A DNA stretch of 41,279 nt from an uncultured Mycoplasmatota bacterium (lineage in GTDB: Bacteria > Bacillota_I > Bacilli_A > RF39 > UBA660). Shown here in pieces: positions 1 through 11,139 of this stretch (positions are counted from its first letter, which is position 1; each line of letters opens with the position of its first letter). The position numbers and the translations under genes are program-made. The stretch is from NCBI GenBank assembly GCA_947646095.1, contig CANSFI010000015.1, positions 1-41,279 on the forward strand, given 5' to 3'. The notes under the pieces were generated by a model. It did not search any database and had not been told where the DNA came from. It saw only the letters and a program-made list of their open reading frames with translations.

Positions 1-11
1 TTTTCTTTCAT
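1..11 (-). CDS. 5' end of a CDS running off the left edge (starts ATGAAAGAAAA...)
   Basis: Reverse complement of 1-11 is ATGAAAGAAAA, preceded by GGAGAG RBS at ~21-26. Confidence 0.4.
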
Positions 12-166
12 AATAAAAATCTCTCCATTTCTTTTATTGTATCATGGAAAGATTTTTATTTACACAAAATTATTTACAGACTCGCTGGCTAGGACATATA
101 TTTTGACTTGTATTCACATTTATTTAGTTCAAATTTAAAAGGACTGCTTGCTTTACAGTCCTATTT

Positions 167-520
167 TCATACATAAATTATTTCTTTTAAGATAATTTCT
201 TCTGCCATATTTTTATAATTATTCATTAGTTTTGCCCATTCAATTTGGTTATTAATTTTATTTTTTTCAGATAGTAATTCATCAGAATTTTTGTATTGCT
301 TCATTAAAATATTTAATCTATTTTCTGCTTCAATACTAACTGAAACAAGATGATTTGTTAGTTCATTTTTCATTAAAAGAGTTGTATAAAGTGGCTTATT
401 ATTTTCTTTCAGATAGTGTAACCTTAAATAGCCATACTTGTTTATTTTTTCATTATTTTGTTTTTCTATTGTTAAATTCGGTAATAAATAATCACCAACT
501 TTTGTATAGTTTAATTCCAT
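167..520 (-). CDS. hypothetical protein, mobile-element accessory gene
   Basis: 117-aa ORF with GGAGAG RBS, downstream of the recombinase in the same orientation. Confidence 0.6.
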   Translation of the reverse strand: MELNYTKVGDYLLPNLTIEKQNNEKINKYGYLRLHYLKENNKPLYTTLLMKNELTNHLVSVSIEAENRLNILMKQYKNSDELLSEKNKINNQIEWAKLMNNYKNMAEEIILKEIIYV

Positions 521-524
521 TTTT

Positions 525-767
525 TTATCTCTCCATTTCTTTATTCTTAATATTTTCTTCGTAAAAATCTACCGATTTCGTTTTGCTATTGTATTTAAAA
601 TATCCCTGTTCATTGTTTTTATCTACAACTTTAATAGTAAATCTATCAATTAAAATTACAACAAAATCACTAATAAATAATTGCTTTTTTAGATAATCAA
701 GAACTTTAAATTGCTCTATGGTATCTACTTGATTTTTCAAAATATTTTCTTTTGCTAATCGTTTCAT
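525..767 (-). CDS. hypothetical protein, mobile-element accessory gene
   Basis: 80-aa ORF with GAAAGGA RBS immediately downstream of the recombinase gene. Confidence 0.55.
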   Translation of the reverse strand: MKRLAKENILKNQVDTIEQFKVLDYLKKQLFISDFVVILIDRFTIKVVDKNNEQGYFKYNSKTKSVDFYEENIKNKEMER

Positions 768-785
768 TGAAAAATCCTTTCATTT

Positions 786-2576
786 TTAATTTGCTTTTGA
801 TACTTCTTTTTTAGGTACTAATAGTAGAAAATCTTTAGCAACATTTCCTTCAAAATAAGGACAACCTATTATACCATCTACATAAAAATGACTATGTGCT
901 TTGGCAAAAAAATCATCTACAAACTTACTCGAATATTCATTTCTTTTCATCTTTAAAATTGATAAAACATCATAATCTTTTTTCTTTGTTTCTAATTCTT
1001 CTTTCGTCATTTCATTTAGATATTTGATTCCAACATTATCATTTTGAAGAACAATGTTTAAATATTTTAGAAACTCTTTACTGCTTTTGGTGATAAATTC
1101 ATCTGTAAATTTTATATTTTTAATGTCAATATTGTAGTTATCATCTCTTGTGATTTCTATTTGTGATATTAGTCTATGAATCATATCTCTCTTGGCTTCT
1201 CTTGATAGTAAATTATAGAAAAAGGTAAAGTCAAACATCTTAACATTTTTAAATATCAATTTGTCATCTTCCTTTTTACAATCTAATTTTTTTAATAGTT
1301 CTGTTGTATATTCTTTTGATTCATTATCTGGATCAAGGGTTATTTTCTTTTTGTTTAGTTTCTCAATCTCTTTTTTGATAACATCGTTTTTGTGGTTAAT
1401 TGTCTCAACATCTAATGTAGAACTTAAATATAAATCAACTAATCTTTTTTCTTGTAATTTTAGTTTTTCAATGGCTTTCTCGATTTCTTTTACATCATTA
1501 CTTTTTGTAGAATTACAAGTGATAATTTCATTATTTGTACCCATCATAAAGATAGTTAATTCTTCTAAAACTCTCCTTAATTTAACTTCAATTTTCTCGG
1601 TATTATAATGAAGTCCATAGCCACTACAATTATGATTTTTACATCTTAAATGGTAATAAACTTTTTGTTTTCCATTTGGATATTTAAAAGATTCAGAGGA
1701 AGCCATAATACTACCACATATCGGACATTTTACTAATCCTGAAAATAAATGAATAAACTCTCCATAGTTTGAATGCTTATTTTTTACTAATACATTTCTA
1801 GTAGCATTCCAAGTAACTTCATCAATAATTGGCTCACAATAGTCTTTTACTCTTAAAATATCTTGTGGTTTTCGCTTATATTTCCCATATTCAAATATGC
1901 CTATATAGATAGAATTAGTAAGTATTTTATAAACTCTATCACTTCGCCATTTTCCATTTTTTAAATAAGCATTATTATCATCCATAATAGTAGCAATGCC
2001 TCTAGTAGAATGTCCTTTTTGGCAAAGTTTAAATATTTCTTTAACAACTTGGGCTTCAATTGGCTCTATTTCTAAATGTCCTGTATCTTTATTTCTAATA
2101 TAGCCGAAAGGCGCTTTACTAGGGTGAACATGCTCTAAAGCCATTTCTTCCATAGCTCTTTTTGTTCTTGCTCCAATTTCTTTTCTTTCCCTTTGACCGA
2201 ATACTAAATTCATACCAAAAATCATTTCACCATTAGCAGTAGATACATCATAAGGCTCTAAAATAAGTTCTATTTTAACATCGTGTTCTTCACAGTAATT
2301 AAGTAGCCAAAATCCATCATAGTTATTTCTAGTCAGTCTATCCACTTTAATAGCAATTAACTTATCAATCTTTTTAGATTTAATATCTGCAAGTAATCTT
2401 TGCATTTCTGGTCGCATTAAATCTTTTCCAGAATGACCTGCGTCATTATAAACATCAACAATACTATAATCGTTTTTCTCACAATATTCTTTAATCATAC
2501 GAAGTTGTGAATCAATAGAATAACCATTATCTCTTTGGTCGTCTGTACTAACTCTTACATATACTGCACATCTCAT
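786..2576 (-). CDS. large serine recombinase / site-specific integrase
   Basis: N-terminal resolvase motif YVRVSTDDQ..GYSIDSQ, VDRLTRN, zinc-ribbon cysteines (KCPICG...CKNHNC), C-terminal coiled-coil; AGGAG RBS. Confidence 0.93.
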   Translation of the reverse strand: MRCAVYVRVSTDDQRDNGYSIDSQLRMIKEYCEKNDYSIVDVYNDAGHSGKDLMRPEMQRLLADIKSKKIDKLIAIKVDRLTRNNYDGFWLLNYCEEHDVKIELILEPYDVSTANGEMIFGMNLVFGQRERKEIGARTKRAMEEMALEHVHPSKAPFGYIRNKDTGHLEIEPIEAQVVKEIFKLCQKGHSTRGIATIMDDNNAYLKNGKWRSDRVYKILTNSIYIGIFEYGKYKRKPQDILRVKDYCEPIIDEVTWNATRNVLVKNKHSNYGEFIHLFSGLVKCPICGSIMASSESFKYPNGKQKVYYHLRCKNHNCSGYGLHYNTEKIEVKLRRVLEELTIFMMGTNNEIITCNSTKSNDVKEIEKAIEKLKLQEKRLVDLYLSSTLDVETINHKNDVIKKEIEKLNKKKITLDPDNESKEYTTELLKKLDCKKEDDKLIFKNVKMFDFTFFYNLLSREAKRDMIHRLISQIEITRDDNYNIDIKNIKFTDEFITKSSKEFLKYLNIVLQNDNVGIKYLNEMTKEELETKKKDYDVLSILKMKRNEYSSKFVDDFFAKAHSHFYVDGIIGCPYFEGNVAKDFLLLVPKKEVSKAN

Positions 2577-2767
2577 AAAATAATCATCTCCTCACTTGTT
2601 TCCTCACTCAGAAGCTAAAATTCAGACCCGAGTTATGAAAAAAGTTAAAATTTTACGCATTTTTTACACTTTTTTATTAGTTTCCTCATTAAAAAGGAAT
2701 TTTACAAAGTCTAATTAAAAAATTAGTCCTCTCATCTGTTTCCTCACTAAAACGAAAAAAGTAAACC

Positions 2768-3052
2768 CTAAATTTTCAATTTCTTTAAAATTTGAATAAG
2801 TTCTGATAATGAATATTTTTGATTATGTTCTTTAATATAAAACGGTTTGTTAGATATTTCGTTAATTTTATATTCTAGTATTGTAAGAGTAGTAGGATAT
2901 GTAATTTGATACTCTGTAGGCTCTATAACCTGTAAATTAGTATGTAATAAGTGTTTAACTGTTCCTTTCTTAACTTTGTAAGTATAGTCTTTGATTACCT
3001 CCAAGATTTTGTTATTTGGCTTTAATGTTTCCATAGTTTTAAAATCCAACAT
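2768..3052 (-). CDS. small hypothetical protein upstream of recombinase (start revised from 3154 to 3052)
   Basis: Strong RBS AGGAAGGAGG followed by ATG (MLDFKTMETLK...); the longer ORF start lies upstream of a terminator hairpin. Confidence 0.6.
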   Translation of the reverse strand: MLDFKTMETLKPNNKILEVIKDYTYKVKKGTVKHLLHTNLQVIEPTEYQITYPTTLTILEYKINEISNKPFYIKEHNQKYSLSELIQILKKLKI

Positions 3053-3109
3053 CAAAAAAGTCCTCCTTCCTAGAAAGAGAACTTTAAGCATTTTATATAA
3101 AATAAAAAA

Positions 3110-3135
3110 CTCACGAACTTGTTGCAGTCCGTAAG
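3110..3135 (-). terminator. intrinsic terminator
   Basis: Minus strand CTTACGGACT-GCAACA-AGTTCGTGAG followed by TTTTTT; 10-bp stem including G-T pairs. Confidence 0.75.
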
Positions 3136-3260
3136 TTGTTTTCAAATGGAGCAAATGGTGTAGATATCTACAACTTTTTCACTTCTTAACGACTTGATAT
3201 ATAAAATATCAATCACTAATGACATTTTAGCACAATTATTTCATAAAATAAATATATTGA

Positions 3261-3746
3261 TTAGTTTTTTTCAATTATCTTCTTAATATTTATATTATCT
3301 ATTAAATTAGTATAAGTGGTTAAATCTATGAAAAAATTTTTATTTATAAATTCATTTTTAATCATTGTTAAGTATTTGTTTATTTCAAGTTTTATCTCTT
3401 TGTCATCTTTATCGTCAGTGAAAAAGTGTAATCCAATAGTTGGTAAGTATACAATGAAGTGTTTAGATTTAGCATTGTAATGAATGCTTTTATCCTCTGT
3501 CATAAATAATTCAAAAATTATATCTTTATTCTTAATTAAAATTTGTATGTAGCCTACAATTTGATTATATTTCCATACAGAGACCGTAAAATATATTTTA
3601 TTTAACCAATATTCATAATCTCCCAATTCACTGTTTATTTTTAAATATTTTTCTATTTCTCGTTGTTTAAATTTTTCCCATTTATTGTCAAAGACATTTT
3701 GAGGCATTGAATATATTGGAATTTCAAATAATATTTTTTCTTTCAT
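3261..3746 (-). CDS. hypothetical protein, candidate partner of upstream nuclease
   Basis: 161-aa ORF, 17 nt downstream of the 484-aa nuclease-like ORF, with GGAG RBS. Confidence 0.65.
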   Translation of the reverse strand: MKEKILFEIPIYSMPQNVFDNKWEKFKQREIEKYLKINSELGDYEYWLNKIYFTVSVWKYNQIVGYIQILIKNKDIIFELFMTEDKSIHYNAKSKHFIVYLPTIGLHFFTDDKDDKEIKLEINKYLTMIKNEFINKNFFIDLTTYTNLIDNINIKKIIEKN

Positions 3747-3763
3747 TTATTTTCTCCATTTCT

Positions 3764-5218
3764 TTATTTAAAGAAGTTTTCTATAAATTTTTTATTAAAA
3801 AAACTATTCACTTGCTCTCGATAAATACCGTTATTTATCATAAATTCTGTATCAACATCGTGATTATTGTCAATGAGCATTTTATATACTCGTTCATTAT
3901 TTTCATCAGTTAAAAATCCAAAAGCATCTATCTCATCTACATCTAATTTTAATTTTTTATTTTTGTTAAGCATTTTAAATCTTTTATGTAAATATTCAAA
4001 GACTGGTTTAGAGTTGTATTTTGTTAAATTCATAATTGTTAAAAAATCAATAAAATTCCAATTAATTGGATAAATATCTACAGGATTGATTAAACTTTTA
4101 TCTAATTTTTGAACACAAGTTTGTAAATATTCTATATTGTACAAGCTTAAATTTATGAAAATTACATTTTTGTTTTTGAAATCAAAAGAAAAATTCTTTT
4201 TTGATTGTTTTGAATACATTTTACTTCCATTATTTTTAATGTAATTATAAAAATCATTTATAGTTTTAAACCCATTCCCGAATGCTTTCAAAAAAGCATT
4301 TTTCATTTCTTTATCATTTTCTGTTTTTTGTATATTGAATTTAGAACTTTTACATTCAAAAATAATAATATCATCCGATGTTTCTAATAAAATATCAATT
4401 TCGTGATTACCAAAACTATCTTTATAATTTAAACCTCTAAAGATGTTAGATTTTGGAAAAGCATCAATCAATTCTTTAAAACAGTATTTTTCAAAAGTTT
4501 TTCCACGATTCGAATAATAATTGTCAATATTATCATTTTCTTTATAATAATTGACAACTCTATCTTCTAATACATCATATACATTGTATAAAAAATCCCA
4601 AACGAAATATAAAATATATTTATTTTCATATTTTAATAATAGCGATGTATCATCTATTTTTTTCATATTCTTAATGTCTATTGATATAATTTGTAAAATG
4701 TTATCAATGGATTTATCGTTATTGGGAAAGAAACTGCATAGTTCTTCTTTAGTAATAAAGTAATTTGTAGAATGTGGAAATGTCATCTTATATTCTTTTT
4801 TTCTCTTTTTATTTTTTTCGAGATAATAATTATTAAATAGATTTATTCTAAGTATAATTATGCTTACAAGATTGATAAAAAGTTCATATTCAAAATTAAA
4901 TATTTGATTCCATCTCTTTTGACCAATTGTTATATAAATAATTTGTAGTCTTGTAATAGTTTGTTCAAATGGGTATGTAAAATGTAGAAATTCCTTTTCT
5001 GTAAAAAACTGATCTTTTATGTCAGCATTTAAATAATTGAGAATTTTAAATCTAATATTGTCATTATAGTTTTTTATATACTTTTTTGCATTAAAATCAT
5101 TGTTCTCAATATTTCTTAGTTCATAAACAAACTTGATAAATTCTCTATCTGTTGAAAATTTAATTGTATGTTTTAGGTTAAAATAGTTTAAATATATTTC
5201 TTTAAGTAAAAAGTCCAA
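3764..5218 (-). CDS. PD-(D/E)XK nuclease-like protein
   Basis: 484-aa ORF (TTG start); motif RGKTFEKYCFKELI...GNHEIDILLETSDDIIIFECKSSK matches E...D...ExK nuclease architecture. Confidence 0.7.
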   Translation of the reverse strand: MDFLLKEIYLNYFNLKHTIKFSTDREFIKFVYELRNIENNDFNAKKYIKNYNDNIRFKILNYLNADIKDQFFTEKEFLHFTYPFEQTITRLQIIYITIGQKRWNQIFNFEYELFINLVSIIILRINLFNNYYLEKNKKRKKEYKMTFPHSTNYFITKEELCSFFPNNDKSIDNILQIISIDIKNMKKIDDTSLLLKYENKYILYFVWDFLYNVYDVLEDRVVNYYKENDNIDNYYSNRGKTFEKYCFKELIDAFPKSNIFRGLNYKDSFGNHEIDILLETSDDIIIFECKSSKFNIQKTENDKEMKNAFLKAFGNGFKTINDFYNYIKNNGSKMYSKQSKKNFSFDFKNKNVIFINLSLYNIEYLQTCVQKLDKSLINPVDIYPINWNFIDFLTIMNLTKYNSKPVFEYLHKRFKMLNKNKKLKLDVDEIDAFGFLTDENNERVYKMLIDNNHDVDTEFMINNGIYREQVNSFFNKKFIENFFK

Positions 5219-5329
5219 GTCTACATCACCATAAATATTATACCATATTTTAATTGGAATTTAGGTTTAGAGTGTAGTAAATAAGCCAAAAATATAGTAT
5301 AATCATATTAAGAAATTGCTTGGAGGTAT
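5219..5329. promoter_or_regulatory. divergent promoter region between two cargo operons
   Basis: + strand TATAAT in tagtataatcat; minus strand GGTATAATATT; lies between divergently oriented genes. Confidence 0.55.
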
Positions 5330-5983
5330 TTGATGAAAGTTATTAAGACTATAGATTTATGGACAGAACAACATGATAATCATTATGAATGCTTTAATGG
5401 AGCTTTTGTTGATGGATTTGAAGACAAAAAAATACCATTTAATGAGTACAAAATAATTAAGAATTGTAATTGTATAATAACTGTTAATAATCATGAAATT
5501 AATATTGATAATAAGCACAATGCAATAGTCTTTTATAAGGATAGTATACCTGTAAGACTAATGGTGATGAATAAAAATACTGATATTGATAAATGCATTT
5601 CTATAGCATTATCTCAGCGATTTAATGATTCGACTTTAAATGATTATTATGATAAAAATAATATAAAATTCAAAATGATTGATATGAACGAAGAACCAAT
5701 TTTCAAAGATACTGATAATACTAAATCTGAAAATGATGTTGGATCTTGCGATAGATGGAATTTATTATATTGTATGTTAAAAGGCAGTTATACTGAAAGT
5801 GATACTTCTTATGGTAATTTCCAAAGTGATAGATATGAGTTTATTCCAGATATATTTATAAAATATGAATTAACAACTGATACTGAAAAGTTTGAGATTG
5901 AACATAAATGCGCATTTATCAATACTATAAAAACTAGATTAATTCCTATACAAGAAAACTCTTCATTAACCAAACAAGGGTAG
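5330..5983 (+). CDS. hypothetical protein, first gene of HEPN/phosphotransferase operon
   Basis: 217-aa ORF with TTGGAGG RBS; the next gene starts 13 nt downstream. Confidence 0.65.
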   Translation: MMKVIKTIDLWTEQHDNHYECFNGAFVDGFEDKKIPFNEYKIIKNCNCIITVNNHEINIDNKHNAIVFYKDSIPVRLMVMNKNTDIDKCISIALSQRFNDSTLNDYYDKNNIKFKMIDMNEEPIFKDTDNTKSENDVGSCDRWNLLYCMLKGSYTESDTSYGNFQSDRYEFIPDIFIKYELTTDTEKFEIEHKCAFINTIKTRLIPIQENSSLTKQG

Positions 5984-5996
5984 ATTGGAGTAGAAT

Positions 5997-6449
5997 ATGA
6001 ATATAAATGATGACTTTATAGAAATTTGTAAATATGCTCATGGATGGAACTGGGTACCAGATTTGGATATTGTGCAAAAAATATATAATACATATCCTGA
6101 ATCATATTCCGTTTTAACCCCATTTGCTTATACATATTTAGAAGAACTAATTCGTTCCACTACTTCTGAATATGGAATGGAATTATTAGATGAAAATGGA
6201 AATCCTAAATATAGAAGAACTGGTAAAAAACTAATTAAATTAGCAAAAAAGGAAAATAAAAATAAAATCGAATATATTTCATTATTAAATGAATTAGAGC
6301 ATTATTTTGATGATTCAAGTACTTTCGATAGAGGAGACAATAGAAATAGTGTTAATCACGGATATATGCATCCTAGATTTTGGACAAAAGAATCTTTTGA
6401 ACAATTAATCCATGATATAGCTAGAATATCAAAATTTGCAGGATTTTAA
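5997..6449 (+). CDS. HEPN-domain-like protein (putative RNase)
   Basis: 150-aa mainly helical ORF with C-terminal DNRNSVNHGYMH, i.e. R-N-x3-H as in HEPN nucleases. Confidence 0.55.
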   Translation: MNINDDFIEICKYAHGWNWVPDLDIVQKIYNTYPESYSVLTPFAYTYLEELIRSTTSEYGMELLDENGNPKYRRTGKKLIKLAKKENKNKIEYISLLNELEHYFDDSSTFDRGDNRNSVNHGYMHPRFWTKESFEQLIHDIARISKFAGF

Positions 6450-6482
6450 ATAATAATTAATTAGAAAGTGAGATGATTAAAT

Positions 6483-7484
6483 ATGGAGACATTTGAATTA
6501 CAGGATTTCAATAAAAGGATTGGTCTAAATACTGATTTAAAAAATATTTCATTAGAAATATGCAAAAGATATGACTTAGGAGATTTTATTTCTAATGAAT
6601 TAATAGAGATAGGATATGAAGATTATAATTATTATTTAACTACATCTAGAGGTAAATATTGCGTAAAAATATTTAGTAAAGCTAGAACAAGCGAAGATGT
6701 TAATAACTATTTAGAAAGAATAAGAGCTGTAGCAAATAGTAATATTAATGCTCCTAAACCTTTATTAATAAATGGTGATATAAACTTATCTTTAGAATAT
6801 CAACAAAATAATTATGAAATATGTGTTTTTGAATATATTGATGGAAAGAACTTTTTTCAATTACAAGAAAATCCTAGTATAGATACTATAAAAGAGCTTG
6901 CAAAACAAACTTCTATGATTAATAATTTAGATATAGAACCTAATTTTATTTACGATTCTTGGGCAATTATAAATTTTGAAGAAGAATATAATAAAAAAAG
7001 AGAATATGTATCTTCAGAATATAAGGAACAATTTGATAGACTATTAGAAGAGTTAAGGAAAATTGATTTTGATCGTTTACCAAAAGCTTTTGTTCATGGT
7101 GATATAATTAGTACAAATGTTATGGTTGATAAAGATTCTAAAATATGGATTATTGATTTTGCTGTTTCAAATTATTTACTTAGAATAATCGATTTAGCTG
7201 TTATTTCTTGCAATATGTGTTTAGATAAGGATTCCAAAGAAAGAACTTATGAAAATATTTCTTTATTGCTAAGTGAATATAATAAGTACAATAAACTATC
7301 AGAATACGAATTAGAAACTTTTGGAACTTTCTATAAAGTTGCAAATGCTATGCATATTCTTCAAACTCAATATATAATAAAAACGGATGGTGATTCTGAA
7401 GAAAATCAATATTGGTTGAATGAAGGTATAATAGGAATGTCATATAGTGATTATGCAGAATTTCAAAAAGGATTAAAATTATAA
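6483..7484 (+). CDS. aminoglycoside phosphotransferase (APH)/choline-kinase-family protein
   Basis: FVHGDIISTNVMVDKDSKIWIIDF matches the HGDxxxxN...IDF catalytic loop; 333 aa. Confidence 0.85.
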   Translation: METFELQDFNKRIGLNTDLKNISLEICKRYDLGDFISNELIEIGYEDYNYYLTTSRGKYCVKIFSKARTSEDVNNYLERIRAVANSNINAPKPLLINGDINLSLEYQQNNYEICVFEYIDGKNFFQLQENPSIDTIKELAKQTSMINNLDIEPNFIYDSWAIINFEEEYNKKREYVSSEYKEQFDRLLEELRKIDFDRLPKAFVHGDIISTNVMVDKDSKIWIIDFAVSNYLLRIIDLAVISCNMCLDKDSKERTYENISLLLSEYNKYNKLSEYELETFGTFYKVANAMHILQTQYIIKTDGDSEENQYWLNEGIIGMSYSDYAEFQKGLKL

Positions 7485-7522
7485 AAGATGATAAAGAGCA
7501 TCAACGCTCAATATCATCTTTT
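7483..7522. terminator. bidirectional intrinsic terminator
   Basis: AAAAGATGATA...GAGC...GCTC...TATCATCTTTT inverted repeat at the convergent ends of 6483-7484(+) and 7501-8883(-). Confidence 0.75.
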
Positions 7523-8883
7523 TCTATTATAAATTTATTTTTATTATTTGTATTTTTGTTATCTTGAAGAATGTTGAAATCTTCTTCATCTAAAGCTCCA
7601 TACTCATATAATTCCGTAGCAAATTCCATATATTTTTCCTTATCTTTATTTCTATAAATTCTATCCATAAGAAATTTAACGAGATTGTAAATTAAATTTT
7701 TAAGATGTTCAAGTGCAGATTTTAGTGAATGATTTTCTTCTTTTAAATCATTAATTTCATTATCTTTTGACTTGATTTTTTTATTTAAATTATCAACCTC
7801 AGAATTGAGTTCTTCATTGTTTTTCAATAATAATCTAATTCGATCACGATTGTTAAGAAGTTCACTTTCCACTTCTTTTATTGTAACAGATAATTCTTGA
7901 ATGTTTTGGTATTCTGCAATAGTTCTATCAACTAAATCAAAAAAAACAATAGCTTTATCTCTATCAACTACATCTAAGACTAATTGACTTTTAATTAAAC
8001 CTTTTGACTTTAAATTTTCAAGCATATCTCTAATTTCTTTTGTACTATTTTTTAAATTATCAGTTTTGTCTTTTGCTTTATTTAATGTGTTTTGATGTAT
8101 TTCAAGAGATTTTTTCATCTTTTGATAATTTCCCATTTCTGAAATATGATAATCACGATTTCGACCTTTTAATTTAGATTTTAACTTATAATTAGTGTGA
8201 TACTCTTTATTGAAAGATTCCATACAATGAACTCTCATTTTGTCTTGAATTTTTGTTAAAGATTCTTTAGTAAAGACATTAGACTTTCCAACTTGTTTAG
8301 ACATACCATACTTATTTTTAGATTTAATTGGAACTCCAATTATATGAAGATGTGGACTTGTTTCATCATAATGAATTATAGCACTTGCTATCTTAAAATC
8401 AGGAACTAATTTTTCTAAATCTTTAACTTGTTCTTCAAACACATTAGTCATTTTCTTTTTATAGCCCATATCTTTTGTACTCCAAAATTCCATATCGCCA
8501 AGTTCAATAATTATCTCACAAGCTAAATCCTTTTTTGTGTTATTACTAACATGAGTGAAATAATCTTTTATCTTTCTATCATCACGAATTTGTCTATTAT
8601 TATATTCGATTCTTGCTTCTTCAAACTCATCCTTATATAATTTTTTAACATCATTTACGATTGAATTAGTTCCTATAATAATTTCAATATCATATTCTCC
8701 GTCATCATACTTTCTACAATTATGATTATCACATTTTGATAATCCTGCTGCATTTTGGATAGCATTATTACTATTAGATGTTGTACCACTTAAATTAGAT
8801 TTTGCACTTGCTTTACTACTATTTTTCTTATTTTTATCATTACTTAAATGAAAAGAATAACCTAAACTAGGTATATAAATCAC
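7501..8883 (-). CDS. mobV: MobV/Pre-type relaxase (plasmid recombination enzyme)
   Basis: IIHYDETSPHLHIIGVPIK (HxDExxPHxH metal-binding motif), C-terminal coiled-coil; GTG start, TGA stop. Confidence 0.88.
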   Translation of the reverse strand: MIYIPSLGYSFHLSNDKNKKNSSKASAKSNLSGTTSNSNNAIQNAAGLSKCDNHNCRKYDDGEYDIEIIIGTNSIVNDVKKLYKDEFEEARIEYNNRQIRDDRKIKDYFTHVSNNTKKDLACEIIIELGDMEFWSTKDMGYKKKMTNVFEEQVKDLEKLVPDFKIASAIIHYDETSPHLHIIGVPIKSKNKYGMSKQVGKSNVFTKESLTKIQDKMRVHCMESFNKEYHTNYKLKSKLKGRNRDYHISEMGNYQKMKKSLEIHQNTLNKAKDKTDNLKNSTKEIRDMLENLKSKGLIKSQLVLDVVDRDKAIVFFDLVDRTIAEYQNIQELSVTIKEVESELLNNRDRIRLLLKNNEELNSEVDNLNKKIKSKDNEINDLKEENHSLKSALEHLKNLIYNLVKFLMDRIYRNKDKEKYMEFATELYEYGALDEEDFNILQDNKNTNNKNKFIIEKDDIER

Positions 8884-8934
8884 ATCTCCTTTCTTTGTGG
8901 TTTTTTAGCTATATTTTGTTTTGACAAAATATTT

Positions 8935-8990
8935 AACCCCCTAGGAATTTTGTCATACTAACAAAATACGGGGGCTAAGGCTCGCCTTAG
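8935..8990. other. candidate oriT (origin of transfer)
   Basis: Upstream of the relaxase: ATTTTGT-CATACTA-ACAAAAT (8947-8967) nested within CCCCC/GGGGG (8937-8941/8970-8974), plus perfect CTAAGGC-TC-GCCTTAG (8975-8990). Confidence 0.6.
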
Positions 8991-9003
8991 AATCCAGAAG
9001 AAA

Positions 9004-11079
<2,076 letters not shown>

Positions 11080-11139
11080 TTATCTATCCACTATATTAAT
11101 TATACAACTTTTGTCTTAAAATGTCCATCCTGTGAAAGT

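Noticed and set aside
1261-1608. 115-aa + strand ORF antisense to recombinase 1
   Set aside because: Ser/Phe-rich shadow ORF with no support.
3110-3135. Possible T-box or tRNA-Cys mimic (shares ACTGCAAC with the tRNA-Cys anticodon arm)
   Set aside because: No T-box conserved elements; the structure is adequately explained as a terminator and the 8-mer match is probably coincidental.
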